DNA of 64,000 nt from Streptomyces sp. CB02261 (GTDB lineage: Bacteria; Actinomycetota; Actinomycetes; Streptomycetales; Streptomycetaceae): assembly GCF_001905665.1 (NCBI RefSeq), contig NZ_LIVX01000001.1, positions 1 through 64,000 on the forward strand. The letters run 5' to 3'. Numbering within the stretch: position 1 is the stretch's first letter; every line of letters starts with the position of its first letter. The notes under the pieces are model-generated. The model saw only the letters and a program-made list of their open reading frames with translations. It had not been told where the DNA came from and did no database searches. A program made the translations under genes and the position numbers. Shown in pieces: positions 8,469-16,180 of this stretch.

Positions 8469-9606
8469 CGGGAACCTCCATCTCAATCGTGGTGCCCTCG
8501 CCCCGGGCCGAGGTCACGGTGAGGGACCCGCCGACGCCGCTCGCCCGGTCCCGCATGGAGACCAGGCCCAGGTGGCGCCCGGCGCTGCGGACCGTCCGCG
8601 GGTCGAAGCCCTTGCCGTCGTCGGTGACCGTCAGCCGGGCGCCCTGGCCGCTGCGGGTGAGAGCGACGGCGACCCGTTCGGCGTCCGCGTGCCGCAGCGC
8701 GTTGTGCAGGGCCTCCTGGGCGACGCGGAGCACGGCCTCCTCCTGCGCGGCGGGCAGCGCGCGGGTGCCGGGGCTCTCGAAGGTGACGCGGGCGGAGTGG
8801 GCGCGGTCCAGGACCTGGACGTGGGTACGGAGGGTGTGGACGAGACCGTCCTCGTCGAGGGCCGCGGGGCGGAGCTCGACGACGGCGGCGCGGAGCTCGT
8901 CGGCGGCCTCGGCGGCGAGCGCGGCGACCTGCTGGAGCTCGTCCTTGGCGCGGCCGGGGTCGCGGTCGACGAGGGCGGCGGCGGCCTGGGCGGTCAGTCG
9001 GAGGGAGAAGAGCTTCTGGCTGACGGCGTCGTGCAGCTCATGGGCGAGGCGGGAGCGCTCCTCGGCGATGGTGAGCTCGCGGCTGCGCTCGTAGAGGCGG
9101 GCGTTGGTGAGGGCGATGGCCGCGTGCTGGGCGAGGATCGCGAGCAGTTCCTCGTCCTCGGCGGTGAAGCCGCAGCCGCCGGTCTCGCTCGGGCACCGCT
9201 TGTTGGCGAGGAAGAGGGCGGCGAGGATCTCGTCGCCGTCCCTGACGGGGAGGCCGAGGAAGTCGGACAGCTCGGGGTGGGCGTCGGGCCAGCCCTCGAA
9301 GCGGGGGTCCTCGCGGACGTCGGCGAGCCGCTCGGGCTCGGCCTTGTGGAGCATCGACGCGAGGATGCCGTGCTGCCGGGGCAGCGGGCCGATCGCCTTC
9401 CACTGTTCGTCGCTGACGCCGTCGACGACGAACTGGGCGAAGCCGCCGTGATCGTCGGGGACGCCCAGGGCCGCGTACTCGGCGTCGAGCAGCTCACGGG
9501 CGGAGGCGACGATCGTCTTGAGGACGTCGCGGACCTCCAGATGGCGGCTCATCGCCAGCAGGGCGGTGCTCACGGCGGCCAGGCCGGAGCTCGGTCGATG
9601 GCTCAT
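8461..9606 (-). CDS. GAF-domain sensor histidine kinase (HisKA_3)
   Basis: A 381-residue cytosolic kinase: GAF domain about residues 20-165, dimerisation/phosphoacceptor helix with H192 in LAHELHDAV, and a HATPase domain at about 280-381 ([21 protein letters not shown] G-boxes). No membrane segment, so it senses an internal signal or is controlled by partners. The GAF domain contains a Cys pair region ([11 protein letters not shown], residues 138-146) that could be redox- or ligand-linked; this is inference. It overlaps the downstream LuxR-type regulator by 8 nt, forming a two-component system. Confidence 0.93.
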   Translation of the reverse strand: MSHRPSSGLAAVSTALLAMSRHLEVRDVLKTIVASARELLDAEYAALGVPDDHGGFAQFVVDGVSDEQWKAIGPLPRQHGILASMLHKAEPERLADVREDPRFEGWPDAHPELSDFLGLPVRDGDEILAALFLANKRCPSETGGCGFTAEDEELLAILAQHAAIALTNARLYERSRELTIAEERSRLAHELHDAVSQKLFSLRLTAQAAAALVDRDPGRAKDELQQVAALAAEAADELRAAVVELRPAALDEDGLVHTLRTHVQVLDRAHSARVTFESPGTRALPAAQEEAVLRVAQEALHNALRHADAERVAVALTRSGQGARLTVTDDGKGFDPRTVRSAGRHLGLVSMRDRASGVGGSLTVTSARGEGTTIEMEVPGG

Positions 9607-10034
9607 GGCTTCACCGTACCGGCGGGCCGTGACCGTGCGTATCCGCCCGGAGACGGCCGTGGAGGGGCCCCGGGACCTAGGTCGTAGGGCTCGGTACCCG
9701 CTCTCGTCCGCAGGGATGAGGCGGCTCACTGTGCGCATTGCTCACGCAACGCCTGGTGAGGTTGCTACGAGCCCGATGTGAGGCCGGGCATAGGACCCAG
9801 GTCACTTACGAAGGCACCTAGTGGAGGCTCCGAGTGGGGGTCAGGGTGGGGTGAGTCAGACATAAGGGCCCCTAGGTGGCTCGTGCACGGGCCCCTGATC
9901 CACTACCCGGGATCGTACGTCACACCTTTGCCAGGGCATTTTGCTGCCGCTAAGAATTGCCGACGTCGCCGCCGAGCAGGCGTAGCGCCACTCCTGGCGG
10001 AGCGACTCCCAGCGATTCGAAGAGGTAGTCCGGA
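9607..10034. other. Intergenic region between kinase and SLT gene
   Basis: 428 bp divergent spacer. I see no open frame with a ribosome site. It contains a promoter candidate (9928-9956), a GACCTAGGTC palindrome near 9673, and two more CTAG-centred motifs near 9817 and 9872. The region between 9780 and 9900 looks like an RNA leader or operator zone but matches no riboswitch family I can identify. Confidence 0.5.
9928..9956 (+). promoter_or_regulatory. Candidate sigma-70 type promoter of the SLT gene
   Basis: TTGCCA (-35) and TAAGAA (-10) with a 17-bp spacer. Transcription would start near 9963, giving a leader of about 70 nt before the ATG at 10035. Confidence 0.5.
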
Positions 10035-10820
10035 ATGTCTGCGAACACCCCTAACACTCGTGGCCTCAAGAAGACCCACAAGGCCACGATCGCCGGCGTC
10101 GCCGCCCTGGGCGCCGCGGCGCTCACCCTGTCCCTCGTGCCCGGCAACGGCTCCACCGAAACGGAGCCGGTGGCTCTTTCCGGTACGCAGCAGGTGGCCT
10201 GGTCGTACAACGCGAGCAGCCCGCAGGCGAAGGCCCTGGCCGCCAGCGTCACCGAGCAGCAGACCACGATCGGTCTCAAGGCCAAGCAGGAGGCCGAGGC
10301 GAAGGCCAAGGCCGACGCGCTGGCCAAGGCGAAGGCCGCCGCCGCCGCGAAGGCGAAGGCGGACGCCAAGGCCAAGGCCGCGGCGAAGGCCAAGGCCGAC
10401 GCCAAGGCGAAGGCCGCTGCCGCCGCGAAGGCCGCGGCGAAGAAGCGCGCCGCGGAGAAGGCGGCCGCGAGCCGTTCCGTGGCCCGTACCCCGGTCTTCG
10501 CGAACAACCTCGACGGCTGGATCCGCGAGGCGCTGTTCATCATGGACAAGCACAACATCCCGGGCACCTACAACGGCCTGCACAAGAACATCATGCGTGA
10601 GTCCAGCGGCAACCCGCGGGCCATCAACAACTGGGACATCAACGCCATCAACGGCGTCCCGTCCAAGGGCCTGCTCCAGGTGATCTACCCGACCTTCAAG
10701 GCCTACCACATTCCGGGCACCAAGTTCGACCAGTACGACCCGGTCGCCAACCTCGTCGCCGCCGCCAACTACGCGGCCGACCGCTACGGCTCGATCGACA
10801 ACGTCAACAGCGCCTACTGA
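10035..10820 (+). CDS. Secreted SLT-type lytic transglycosylase with Lys/Ala repeat
   Basis: A 261-residue exported protein likely acting on peptidoglycan. A signal-like hydrophobic stretch covers residues 18-36. Residues 82-146 are a lysine/alanine/aspartate tract (repeated AKAKAD and AKAKAAA units), predicted helical and strongly basic, perhaps a wall or teichoic-acid tether. The C-terminal 100 residues form a compact SLT domain with catalytic E189 in MRESSGNP, then GLLQVIYPTF and ADRYGSIDNV. Similar domain order is seen in other Streptomyces SLT proteins. Start ATG with AGAGG upstream. Ends at a perfect terminator. Confidence 0.85.
   Translation: MSANTPNTRGLKKTHKATIAGVAALGAAALTLSLVPGNGSTETEPVALSGTQQVAWSYNASSPQAKALAASVTEQQTTIGLKAKQEAEAKAKADALAKAKAAAAAKAKADAKAKAAAKAKADAKAKAAAAAKAAAKKRAAEKAAASRSVARTPVFANNLDGWIREALFIMDKHNIPGTYNGLHKNIMRESSGNPRAINNWDINAINGVPSKGLLQVIYPTFKAYHIPGTKFDQYDPVANLVAAANYAADRYGSIDNVNSAY
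10288..10470. repeat. Degenerate tandem repeat encoding Lys/Ala tract
   Basis: In-frame runs of AAGGC(C/G)GA(C/A)GCC-type units within the SLT gene code for the basic AKAKAD tract. Copy number is likely to vary between strains. Confidence 0.7.
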
Positions 10821-10841
10821 TCCCGGTCAGGACGCCGTCGT

Positions 10842-10886
10842 ACGCCGAAGGGCGGCACCCCCGTGCGGGGTGCCGCCCTTCGGCGT
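10842..10886. terminator. Perfect 20-bp terminator hairpin
   Basis: Stem ACGCCGAAGGGCGGCACCCC and its exact complement, 5-nt loop, between the convergent SLT and FHA-ABC genes. Confidence 0.9.
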
Positions 10887-10901
10887 CCTGCCGTGCCGTG
10901 C

Positions 10902-13460
10902 CTACTTGCGCATGACCTCGGGCTCGTGCCGGCGCAGCAGCCGCGCCACGACCACGCAGCAGACGACGGCCATGACCAGCTGGACCCCGAGGTCCAGGCT
11001 CCACTGGCCGACCGAGTGCTCCCACAGCGGGTCGGTGTTCGTGGGGTTCTTCGGGTCCCACGGCGGCATGAGGCGGGCCAGGTCGAGGGTGGTGCCGGCG
11101 CCCGCGATGCCCCAGCGGGAGGGCATCAGCCAGGCGAACTGCTCCAGGCCGGGCGAACCGTACACCTGGAAGAGGATGCCGGTGAACACGACCTGGATGA
11201 TCGCGAACATGACCAGCAGCGGCATGGTCTTCTCGGCGGTCTTCACCAGCGCGGAGATGACCAGGCCGAACATCATCGAGGTGAGGCCGAGGGCGATGAC
11301 CTGGATGCAGAGCTCGACGGCCGGCGGCATGAAGAGGCCCTCCGCGGGGAGCGCCCGGGTGGAGAAGCCGATCCCGCAGATGATCACGCCCTGGAAGGCC
11401 GTGATCAGGCCGAGGACGATGACCTTGGACATCAGGTACGCGGAGCGGGACAGGCCGGTGGCGCGCTCCCGCTCGTAGATGACCCGTTCCTTGATCAGCT
11501 CTCGGACGGAGTTCGCCGCGCCGCTGAAGCACATGCCGACCGCGAGGATCAGCATGATCGTGCCGGCGTCGCCGTTGAAACGGGACGGCGGCGTGGGCGA
11601 TCCCAGGCCGAAGTCGGCGGGGATGACGACGGAGACCGCGCCGAGGACGGCCGGCAGGATCACCATCAGGCCGAGGAAGCCCTTGTCGGAGGCGATCACC
11701 GAGACGTAGCGGCGCATCAGGGTCCACAGCTGGGAGCCCCAGCCCTGAGGCTTGGGCGGCCTGGCGGCGGACTGCTGCGGCATCTGGACGGGCTGGGCGG
11801 CGACGGCGTCGATGTCCGCGGCGTAGAGCTGGTAGTGCTGCGAGCCCTTCCAGCGGCCCGCCCAGTCGTAGTCGCGGTAGTTCTCGAAGGCGGAGAAGAC
11901 GTCGGCCCAGGTGGAGTAGCCGAAGAAGTTCAGCGCCTCGTCCGGCGGGCCGAAGTACGCCACGGAGCCGCCGGGCGCCATGACCAAGAGCTTGTCGCAC
12001 AGGCCCAGCTCGGCCACCGAGTGGGTGACGACGAGGACCGTGCGGCCGTCGTCCGCGAGGCCCCGGAGCAGCTGCATGACGTCGCGGTCCATGCCCGGGT
12101 CGAGGCCGGAGGTCGGCTCGTCCAGGAAGATCAGCGAGGGCTTGGTGAGGAGCTCCAGGGCGACCGAGACGCGCTTGCGCTGACCACCCGAGAGGGAGGT
12201 GACCTTCTTCTCCTTGTGGATGTCGAGCTTGAGCTCGCGCAGCACCTCGTCGATCCGGGCCTCGCGCTCGGCGGCGGCGGTGTCGCCGGGGAAGCGGAGC
12301 TTGGCGGCGTAGCGCAGCGCCTTCTGGACGGTCAGCTCCTTGTGCAGGATGTCGTCCTGCGGGACCAGACCGATGCGCTGGCGCAGCTCGGCGAACTGCT
12401 TGTAGAGGCTCCGGTTGTCGTAGAGGACATCGCCCTCGTTGGCGGGGCGGTAACCGGTCAGCGCCTTGAGCAGGGTCGACTTTCCGGAGCCCGACGGGCC
12501 GATGACACCGATCAGCGACTTCTCCGGGACGCCGAAGGAGACGTCCTTGAGGATCTGCTTGCCGCCGTCGACCGTGACCGTGAGGTGGCGGGCCGAGAAC
12601 GAGACCGAACCGGTGTCGACGAACTCCTCGAGCTGGCCGCCGACCAGCCGGAAGGTCGAGTGGCCGACGCCGACGATGTCCTGCGGGCCGAGGAGGGCCG
12701 TGCCGCCCTTGGTGATCGGCTGACCGTTGACGTACGTGCCGTTGTGGGAGCCGAGGTCACGGATCTCGAAGCGGCCGTCGGGCGTCGCGTGGAACTCGGC
12801 GTGGTGCCGCGAGACCTGGAGGTCGGAGACGACCAGCTCGTTCTCGAGGGCACGGCCGATGCGCATGACGTGGCCGAGGGCCAGCTGGTGGAACGTGGTG
12901 GGGCTGCGGTCGGCGTAGGCCGACGACGCCCCCGCGGCGGCGCCGTGCTGGCCGGGTCCCTGCTGCCCGTGTCCCTGGTGCGGGACCTGCTGCTGCGGCA
13001 CGTGCGGCGGCGGGGACTGCTGCCAGCCCTGCTGCTGCGGCGCCTGGTGCTGCGGCGGAGCCTGGTGCGTCAGCCATTCGGCCTGCTCCGCGGCCTGGTG
13101 CGCCGGGACCGGCTGGGCCGCCTGGGCCTGCGGCTGACGGGCCTGCTGCGCGCCCTGGGTTCCGGCGAGATTCAGCCGGGGGCCGTCGGTCGCGTTGCCG
13201 AGGTGGACGGCCGAGCCGGGGCCGATCTCCACCTGGTGGATCCGCTGGCCGTGCAGGAACGTGCCGTTGGTGGAGCCGTGGTCCTCGATGACCCAACTGC
13301 GGCCGCTCCAGCTGATGGTGGCGTGGCGCCACGAGACCCTGGCGTCGTCGATCACCAGGTCACCCTGCGGATCGCGGCCAAGGGTGTACGACCTGGACGG
13401 GTCGAGCGTCCAGGTCCTTCCGTTCAATTCCAGTACGAGTTCTGGCACTCCATGCCCCAC
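10902..13460 (-). CDS. ABC-2 exporter with two N-terminal FHA domains (Rv1747-like)
   Basis: An 852-residue half-transporter. FHA1 covers residues 5-90 (TLGRDPQGD, HGSTNGTFLHG); residues 95-170 are a Pro/Gln/His linker; FHA2 covers about 180-260 (RIGRALENE, LGSHNGTYVNG). The ABC domain has Walker A GPSGSGKST with K327, LSGGQRKR and Walker B FLDEPTSGLD with D447-E448. Six transmembrane helices fill about 620-850. This is the layout of M. tuberculosis Rv1747, which binds phosphothreonine of Ser/Thr kinases. Substrate unknown. GTG start with GGGGGA 7 nt upstream. No kinase gene is adjacent. Confidence 0.92.
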   Translation of the reverse strand: MGHGVPELVLELNGRTWTLDPSRSYTLGRDPQGDLVIDDARVSWRHATISWSGRSWVIEDHGSTNGTFLHGQRIHQVEIGPGSAVHLGNATDGPRLNLAGTQGAQQARQPQAQAAQPVPAHQAAEQAEWLTHQAPPQHQAPQQQGWQQSPPPHVPQQQVPHQGHGQQGPGQHGAAAGASSAYADRSPTTFHQLALGHVMRIGRALENELVVSDLQVSRHHAEFHATPDGRFEIRDLGSHNGTYVNGQPITKGGTALLGPQDIVGVGHSTFRLVGGQLEEFVDTGSVSFSARHLTVTVDGGKQILKDVSFGVPEKSLIGVIGPSGSGKSTLLKALTGYRPANEGDVLYDNRSLYKQFAELRQRIGLVPQDDILHKELTVQKALRYAAKLRFPGDTAAAEREARIDEVLRELKLDIHKEKKVTSLSGGQRKRVSVALELLTKPSLIFLDEPTSGLDPGMDRDVMQLLRGLADDGRTVLVVTHSVAELGLCDKLLVMAPGGSVAYFGPPDEALNFFGYSTWADVFSAFENYRDYDWAGRWKGSQHYQLYAADIDAVAAQPVQMPQQSAARPPKPQGWGSQLWTLMRRYVSVIASDKGFLGLMVILPAVLGAVSVVIPADFGLGSPTPPSRFNGDAGTIMLILAVGMCFSGAANSVRELIKERVIYERERATGLSRSAYLMSKVIVLGLITAFQGVIICGIGFSTRALPAEGLFMPPAVELCIQVIALGLTSMMFGLVISALVKTAEKTMPLLVMFAIIQVVFTGILFQVYGSPGLEQFAWLMPSRWGIAGAGTTLDLARLMPPWDPKNPTNTDPLWEHSVGQWSLDLGVQLVMAVVCCVVVARLLRRHEPEVMRK

Positions 13461-13726
13461 TACTTGTCCCCCGATGTACCCCCGTCGCAGGGAGTCTAGG
13501 GATGGCGAACATCGGGGGGAACTATTTCAGGCCCGGTCCCCTCTCCGAAAGTCGGGCACGGTGAAGACCCCGGGGAGGGGCCCGACGGGTGGGTCGACGG
13601 GGGGCGACGGGTGGGCCGACGGGTGGCCGGTGAGTGACCCGGCGGGTGGGCCGGCGGCCACTCGGGTGTCCGCTACGCGGGACGGGGGGTCGGGCCGCGC
13701 GCGGTGCCCGATACGGTGGAAGCACC
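13461..13726. other. Divergent promoter region, FHA-ABC and serB
   Basis: 266 bp spacer between divergent genes. It contains a run of short GGGTGGG/CGACGG-type direct repeats at 13580-13640. No clear -10/-35 pair or small gene seen. Confidence 0.4.
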
Positions 13727-14941
13727 ATGAGCGCATCGCAGACCTCAGACGTTCCCACCCTTCTCGTCAAGATCTTCGGGAAGGACCGTCCCGGGATCAC
13801 CGCGGGACTCTTCGACACCCTCGCCGCCTACTCCGTCGACGTCGTGGACATCGAGCAGGTCGTCTCCCGCGGCCGCCTCGTCCTGTGCGCGCTCGTCACC
13901 GAGCCGACCGTCGCGTCGCAGGGCGAGCTCCGGGCCACCGTGCACAGCTGGGCCGAGTCCCAGAAGCTCCAGGCCGAGATCCTCTCCGGTACGGGTGACA
14001 ACCGGCCGCGCGGCAGTGGGCGCTCCCATGTGACCGTGCTCGGGCACCCGCTGACCGCGGAGCAGACGGCGGCCATAGCGGCCAGGATCGCGGAGACCGG
14101 CGGCAACATCGACCGCATCTTCCGGCTGGCGAAGTATCCGGTCACGGCCGTCGAGTTCGCCGTGTCCGGCTGCGAGACCGAGCCGCTGCGGACCGCGCTG
14201 GCCCCCGAGGCGCACACCATCGGCGTCGACGTGGCCGTGGTCTCGGCCGGACTCCACCGGCGCGCCCAGCGGCTCGTCGTCATGGACGTCGACTCGACGC
14301 TGATCCAGGACGAGGTGATCGAGCTCTTCGCGGCGCACGCGGGCTGCGAGGACAAGGTCGCCGAGGTGACGGCGGCCGCGATGCGCGGAGAGCTGGACTT
14401 CGAGCAGTCGCTGCACGCGCGGGTGGAGCTGCTCGCCGGGCTCGACGCCTCGGTGGTCGACAAGGTCCGCGCCGAGGTGCGGTTGACGCCCGGGGCCCGG
14501 ACCCTGATCCGTACGCTCAAGCGGCTCGGCTACCAGGTGGGAGTCGTCTCCGGCGGCTTCACGCAGGTCACCGACGATCTGAAGGAGCGGCTCGGACTGG
14601 ACTTCGCCTCCGCCAACACGCTGGAGATCGTCGACGGCAAGCTCACCGGGCGGGTGACCGGCGAGATCGTGGACCGGGCGGGCAAGGCGCGGCTGCTGCG
14701 CCGGTTCGCGGCGGAGGCCGGGGTGCCGCTGGCGCAGACCGTGGCGATCGGCGACGGGGCGAACGACCTGGACATGCTGAACGCGGCCGGGCTCGGCGTC
14801 GCGTTCAACGCGAAGCCGGTGGTGCGCCGGGCCGCCGACACCGCGGTGAACGTGCCGTTCCTGGACACCGTGCTGTATCTGCTGGGCATCACCCGCGAAG
14901 AGGTGGAGGCGGCGGACGGCCCCGAGGACCAGCTGCACTGA
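13727..14941 (+). CDS. serB: Phosphoserine phosphatase SerB
   Basis: Final step of serine synthesis, removing phosphate from O-phosphoserine. A 404-residue long form with two N-terminal ACT-like domains (residues 8-90 and about 100-170, GKDRPGITAGL and VTVLGHPLTAEQ) and a HAD domain with the nucleophile D187 in MDVDSTLIQDE, motif II VVSGGF and motif III GDGANDLDML. Mycobacterial SerB2 has the same plan, with ACT domains regulating by amino acids. The start ATG is after GGTGGAAG. Long upstream in-frame extension is rejected for lack of ribosome site. Ends at a perfect hairpin. Confidence 0.95.
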   Translation: MSASQTSDVPTLLVKIFGKDRPGITAGLFDTLAAYSVDVVDIEQVVSRGRLVLCALVTEPTVASQGELRATVHSWAESQKLQAEILSGTGDNRPRGSGRSHVTVLGHPLTAEQTAAIAARIAETGGNIDRIFRLAKYPVTAVEFAVSGCETEPLRTALAPEAHTIGVDVAVVSAGLHRRAQRLVVMDVDSTLIQDEVIELFAAHAGCEDKVAEVTAAAMRGELDFEQSLHARVELLAGLDASVVDKVRAEVRLTPGARTLIRTLKRLGYQVGVVSGGFTQVTDDLKERLGLDFASANTLEIVDGKLTGRVTGEIVDRAGKARLLRRFAAEAGVPLAQTVAIGDGANDLDMLNAAGLGVAFNAKPVVRRAADTAVNVPFLDTVLYLLGITREEVEAADGPEDQLH

Positions 14942-14961
14942 GCGGGGGCGGCGCGCGTACA

Positions 14962-15003
14962 CCGAAGGGGCCCGGTCGTCGGATGACGGCCGGGCCCCTT
15001 CGG
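14962..15003. terminator. Terminator hairpin between serB and sixA
   Basis: 19-bp stem with a single G-U pair and a GGAT loop, between convergent genes. Confidence 0.85.
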
Positions 15004-15062
15004 CGTACGGGTCGGGCGCACGCGGCAGGCGTACGGGTCGGCGCACGCACCGGGCGCGCGGG

Positions 15063-15581
15063 TCAGGCGTGCGGGGTCCAGAAGTCGACGAGCTTGGCGG
15101 CGCCGTGCTCCAGGGACTTCCAGTCGCCGCTGAAGGTGAGCACGGCGAAGGCGGAGGTCGGGAAGCCGCTGCGGTTCATCCGGGGCAGGACGTCACCCTC
15201 GGACTCGCCGGCCAGGGCGTCGGCGAGCGCGTGCATGCCGGGGTTGTGGCCGATGACCAGGAGGTCGCCGACCTCGTCCGGGGTCTCGCTGAGCAGGGCG
15301 ATGAGCTCGCCGAGCGAGGCCTCGTACAGCCGCTCCTCGTACACGGTCCTGGGGCGCTCCGGCAGTTCGTGTACGGCCAGCTTCCAGGTCTCGCGCGTTC
15401 TGACGGCGGTCGAGCAGAGGGCCAGATCGAAGCCGATGCCCGTCTCGGCGAGCCTTCGGCCCGCCACCGGGGCGTCCGCGCGGCCTCGGTCGGCGAGGGG
15501 GCGCTCGTGGTCGGACTCCTGGTTCCAGTCCGCCTTCGCGTGTCGGAGCAGCACGATCCTGCGGGATGTATCGACGCTCAT
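15063..15581 (-). CDS. SixA-type phosphohistidine phosphatase
   Basis: A 172-residue histidine-phosphatase-superfamily enzyme. The catalytic RHG/RHA motif is LLRHAKADW with H14; the second conserved His lies in VIGHNPGMHAL near residue 105. Family members dephosphorylate phosphohistidine proteins such as the E. coli ArcB domain; the target here is unknown. No signal peptide, cytosolic. Start ATG 15581. Next to the small membrane protein gene on the same strand, separated by 35 bp downstream side of that gene. Confidence 0.88.
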   Translation of the reverse strand: MSVDTSRRIVLLRHAKADWNQESDHERPLADRGRADAPVAGRRLAETGIGFDLALCSTAVRTRETWKLAVHELPERPRTVYEERLYEASLGELIALLSETPDEVGDLLVIGHNPGMHALADALAGESEGDVLPRMNRSGFPTSAFAVLTFSGDWKSLEHGAAKLVDFWTPHA

Positions 15582-15616
15582 GCTCCTCAGCTTCGCATGA
15601 AACGGCTCGCGTCGAC

Positions 15617-15823
15617 TCAGGGTGAGAGCGTTTGCTGGATCTGCTCCAGGACCCGGCCGACCCCCGGGTCACCCGCGGTGGCGTGAGCCCCGCCGGGACC
15701 GGCCATCAGGAGCAGCAGAGCGGTGAAGGCGGCCACGGGGAGGACGAGCGCCCACCAGGGCAGGCGGGTGTCGGCGACGCCGGTCGGCAGGGGCCGGGTG
15801 CTGGTGTGCGATCGGGCCGACAT
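15617..15823 (-). CDS. Small single-pass membrane protein
   Basis: A 68-residue protein of unknown function: short cytosolic tail with Ser/Thr/Arg, one hydrophobic helix (WWALVLPVAAFTALLLLMAG), then an alanine/glycine-rich exterior tail ending in VGRVLEQIQQTLSP. The ATG at 15823 has GGAGG five nt upstream; a TTG frame start 45 bases earlier has none. 35 bp upstream of sixA on the same strand, so possibly co-transcribed. Confidence 0.65.
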   Translation of the reverse strand: MSARSHTSTRPLPTGVADTRLPWWALVLPVAAFTALLLLMAGPGGAHATAGDPGVGRVLEQIQQTLSP

Positions 15824-15965
15824 GGCCGCCTCCGAGGGATGGGGAACCGTTTTCCGCGTGGTCTCCAACCTACGGAGCGGGTCGCCTCCGGCCCATCAGG
15901 TGATCCACCCAGTTCACCCTGACACTCACCCCCTAGGGGATGCGGGGGTTGTCCCCACCCCCGGC

Positions 15966-16053
15966 GCCCACGGGACTCACCGGGCTCCTGGGGCCCACGG
16001 GGCCCACGGGGCCGACGGGCTCACGGGCTCACCAGGTTCCTGGGGCTCACGGG
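15966..16053. repeat. Degenerate 9-bp tandem repeat (GGGCCCACG)
   Basis: About nine to ten copies of a GCCCACGGG-type 9-mer, with ACTCACCGG and GCTCCTGGG variants, fill the intergenic space between the small membrane gene and the SGM_5486-type gene, reaching into the latter's stop. A CCCCTAGGGG palindrome precedes it at 15930. Possibly a terminator-rich or replication-slippage tract. Confidence 0.7.
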
Positions 16054-16163
16054 GAGGCGAACGTGGCGATGACGGCGATGACCACCGAGATGCCGAGCAT
16101 CGCGCCGAGCACGAGGAGCAGCTTCTTCTGGCCGTTGGGGGGATTGGGTTCGAGGACTGGCAT
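16047..16163 (-). CDS. SGM_5486-family transporter-associated micropeptide
   Basis: A 38-residue membrane peptide: MPVLEPNPPNGQKKLLLVLG followed by a hydrophobic helix to VIATFASP. It matches the streptomycete family named for SGM_5486, found next to transporters. ATG at 16163. It begins 17 bp after the MFS transporter stop, on the same strand, so it probably shares that transcript and may stabilise or regulate the transporter. Too small for ordinary gene callers, but the conserved N-terminus and position support it. Confidence 0.85.
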   Translation of the reverse strand: MPVLEPNPPNGQKKLLLVLGAMLGISVVIAVIATFASP

Positions 16164-16180
16164 GGCGACAGTCTCGCATC

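Noticed and set aside
9780..10034. Possible cyclic di-AMP (ydaO-type) riboswitch before the SLT gene
   Set aside because: SLT and Rpf genes of Streptomyces often have one, but I could not find the conserved ydaO core segments here.
10863..13499. 878-codon plus-strand frame over the FHA-ABC gene
   Set aside because: Antisense shadow of a gene with clear FHA and ABC motifs; no motifs of its own.
15912..15930. GTTCACC-like repeats resembling a PHO box
   Set aside because: The two units are 12 bp apart and the second is ACTCACC, so the period and sequence fail. No phosphate gene is adjacent.
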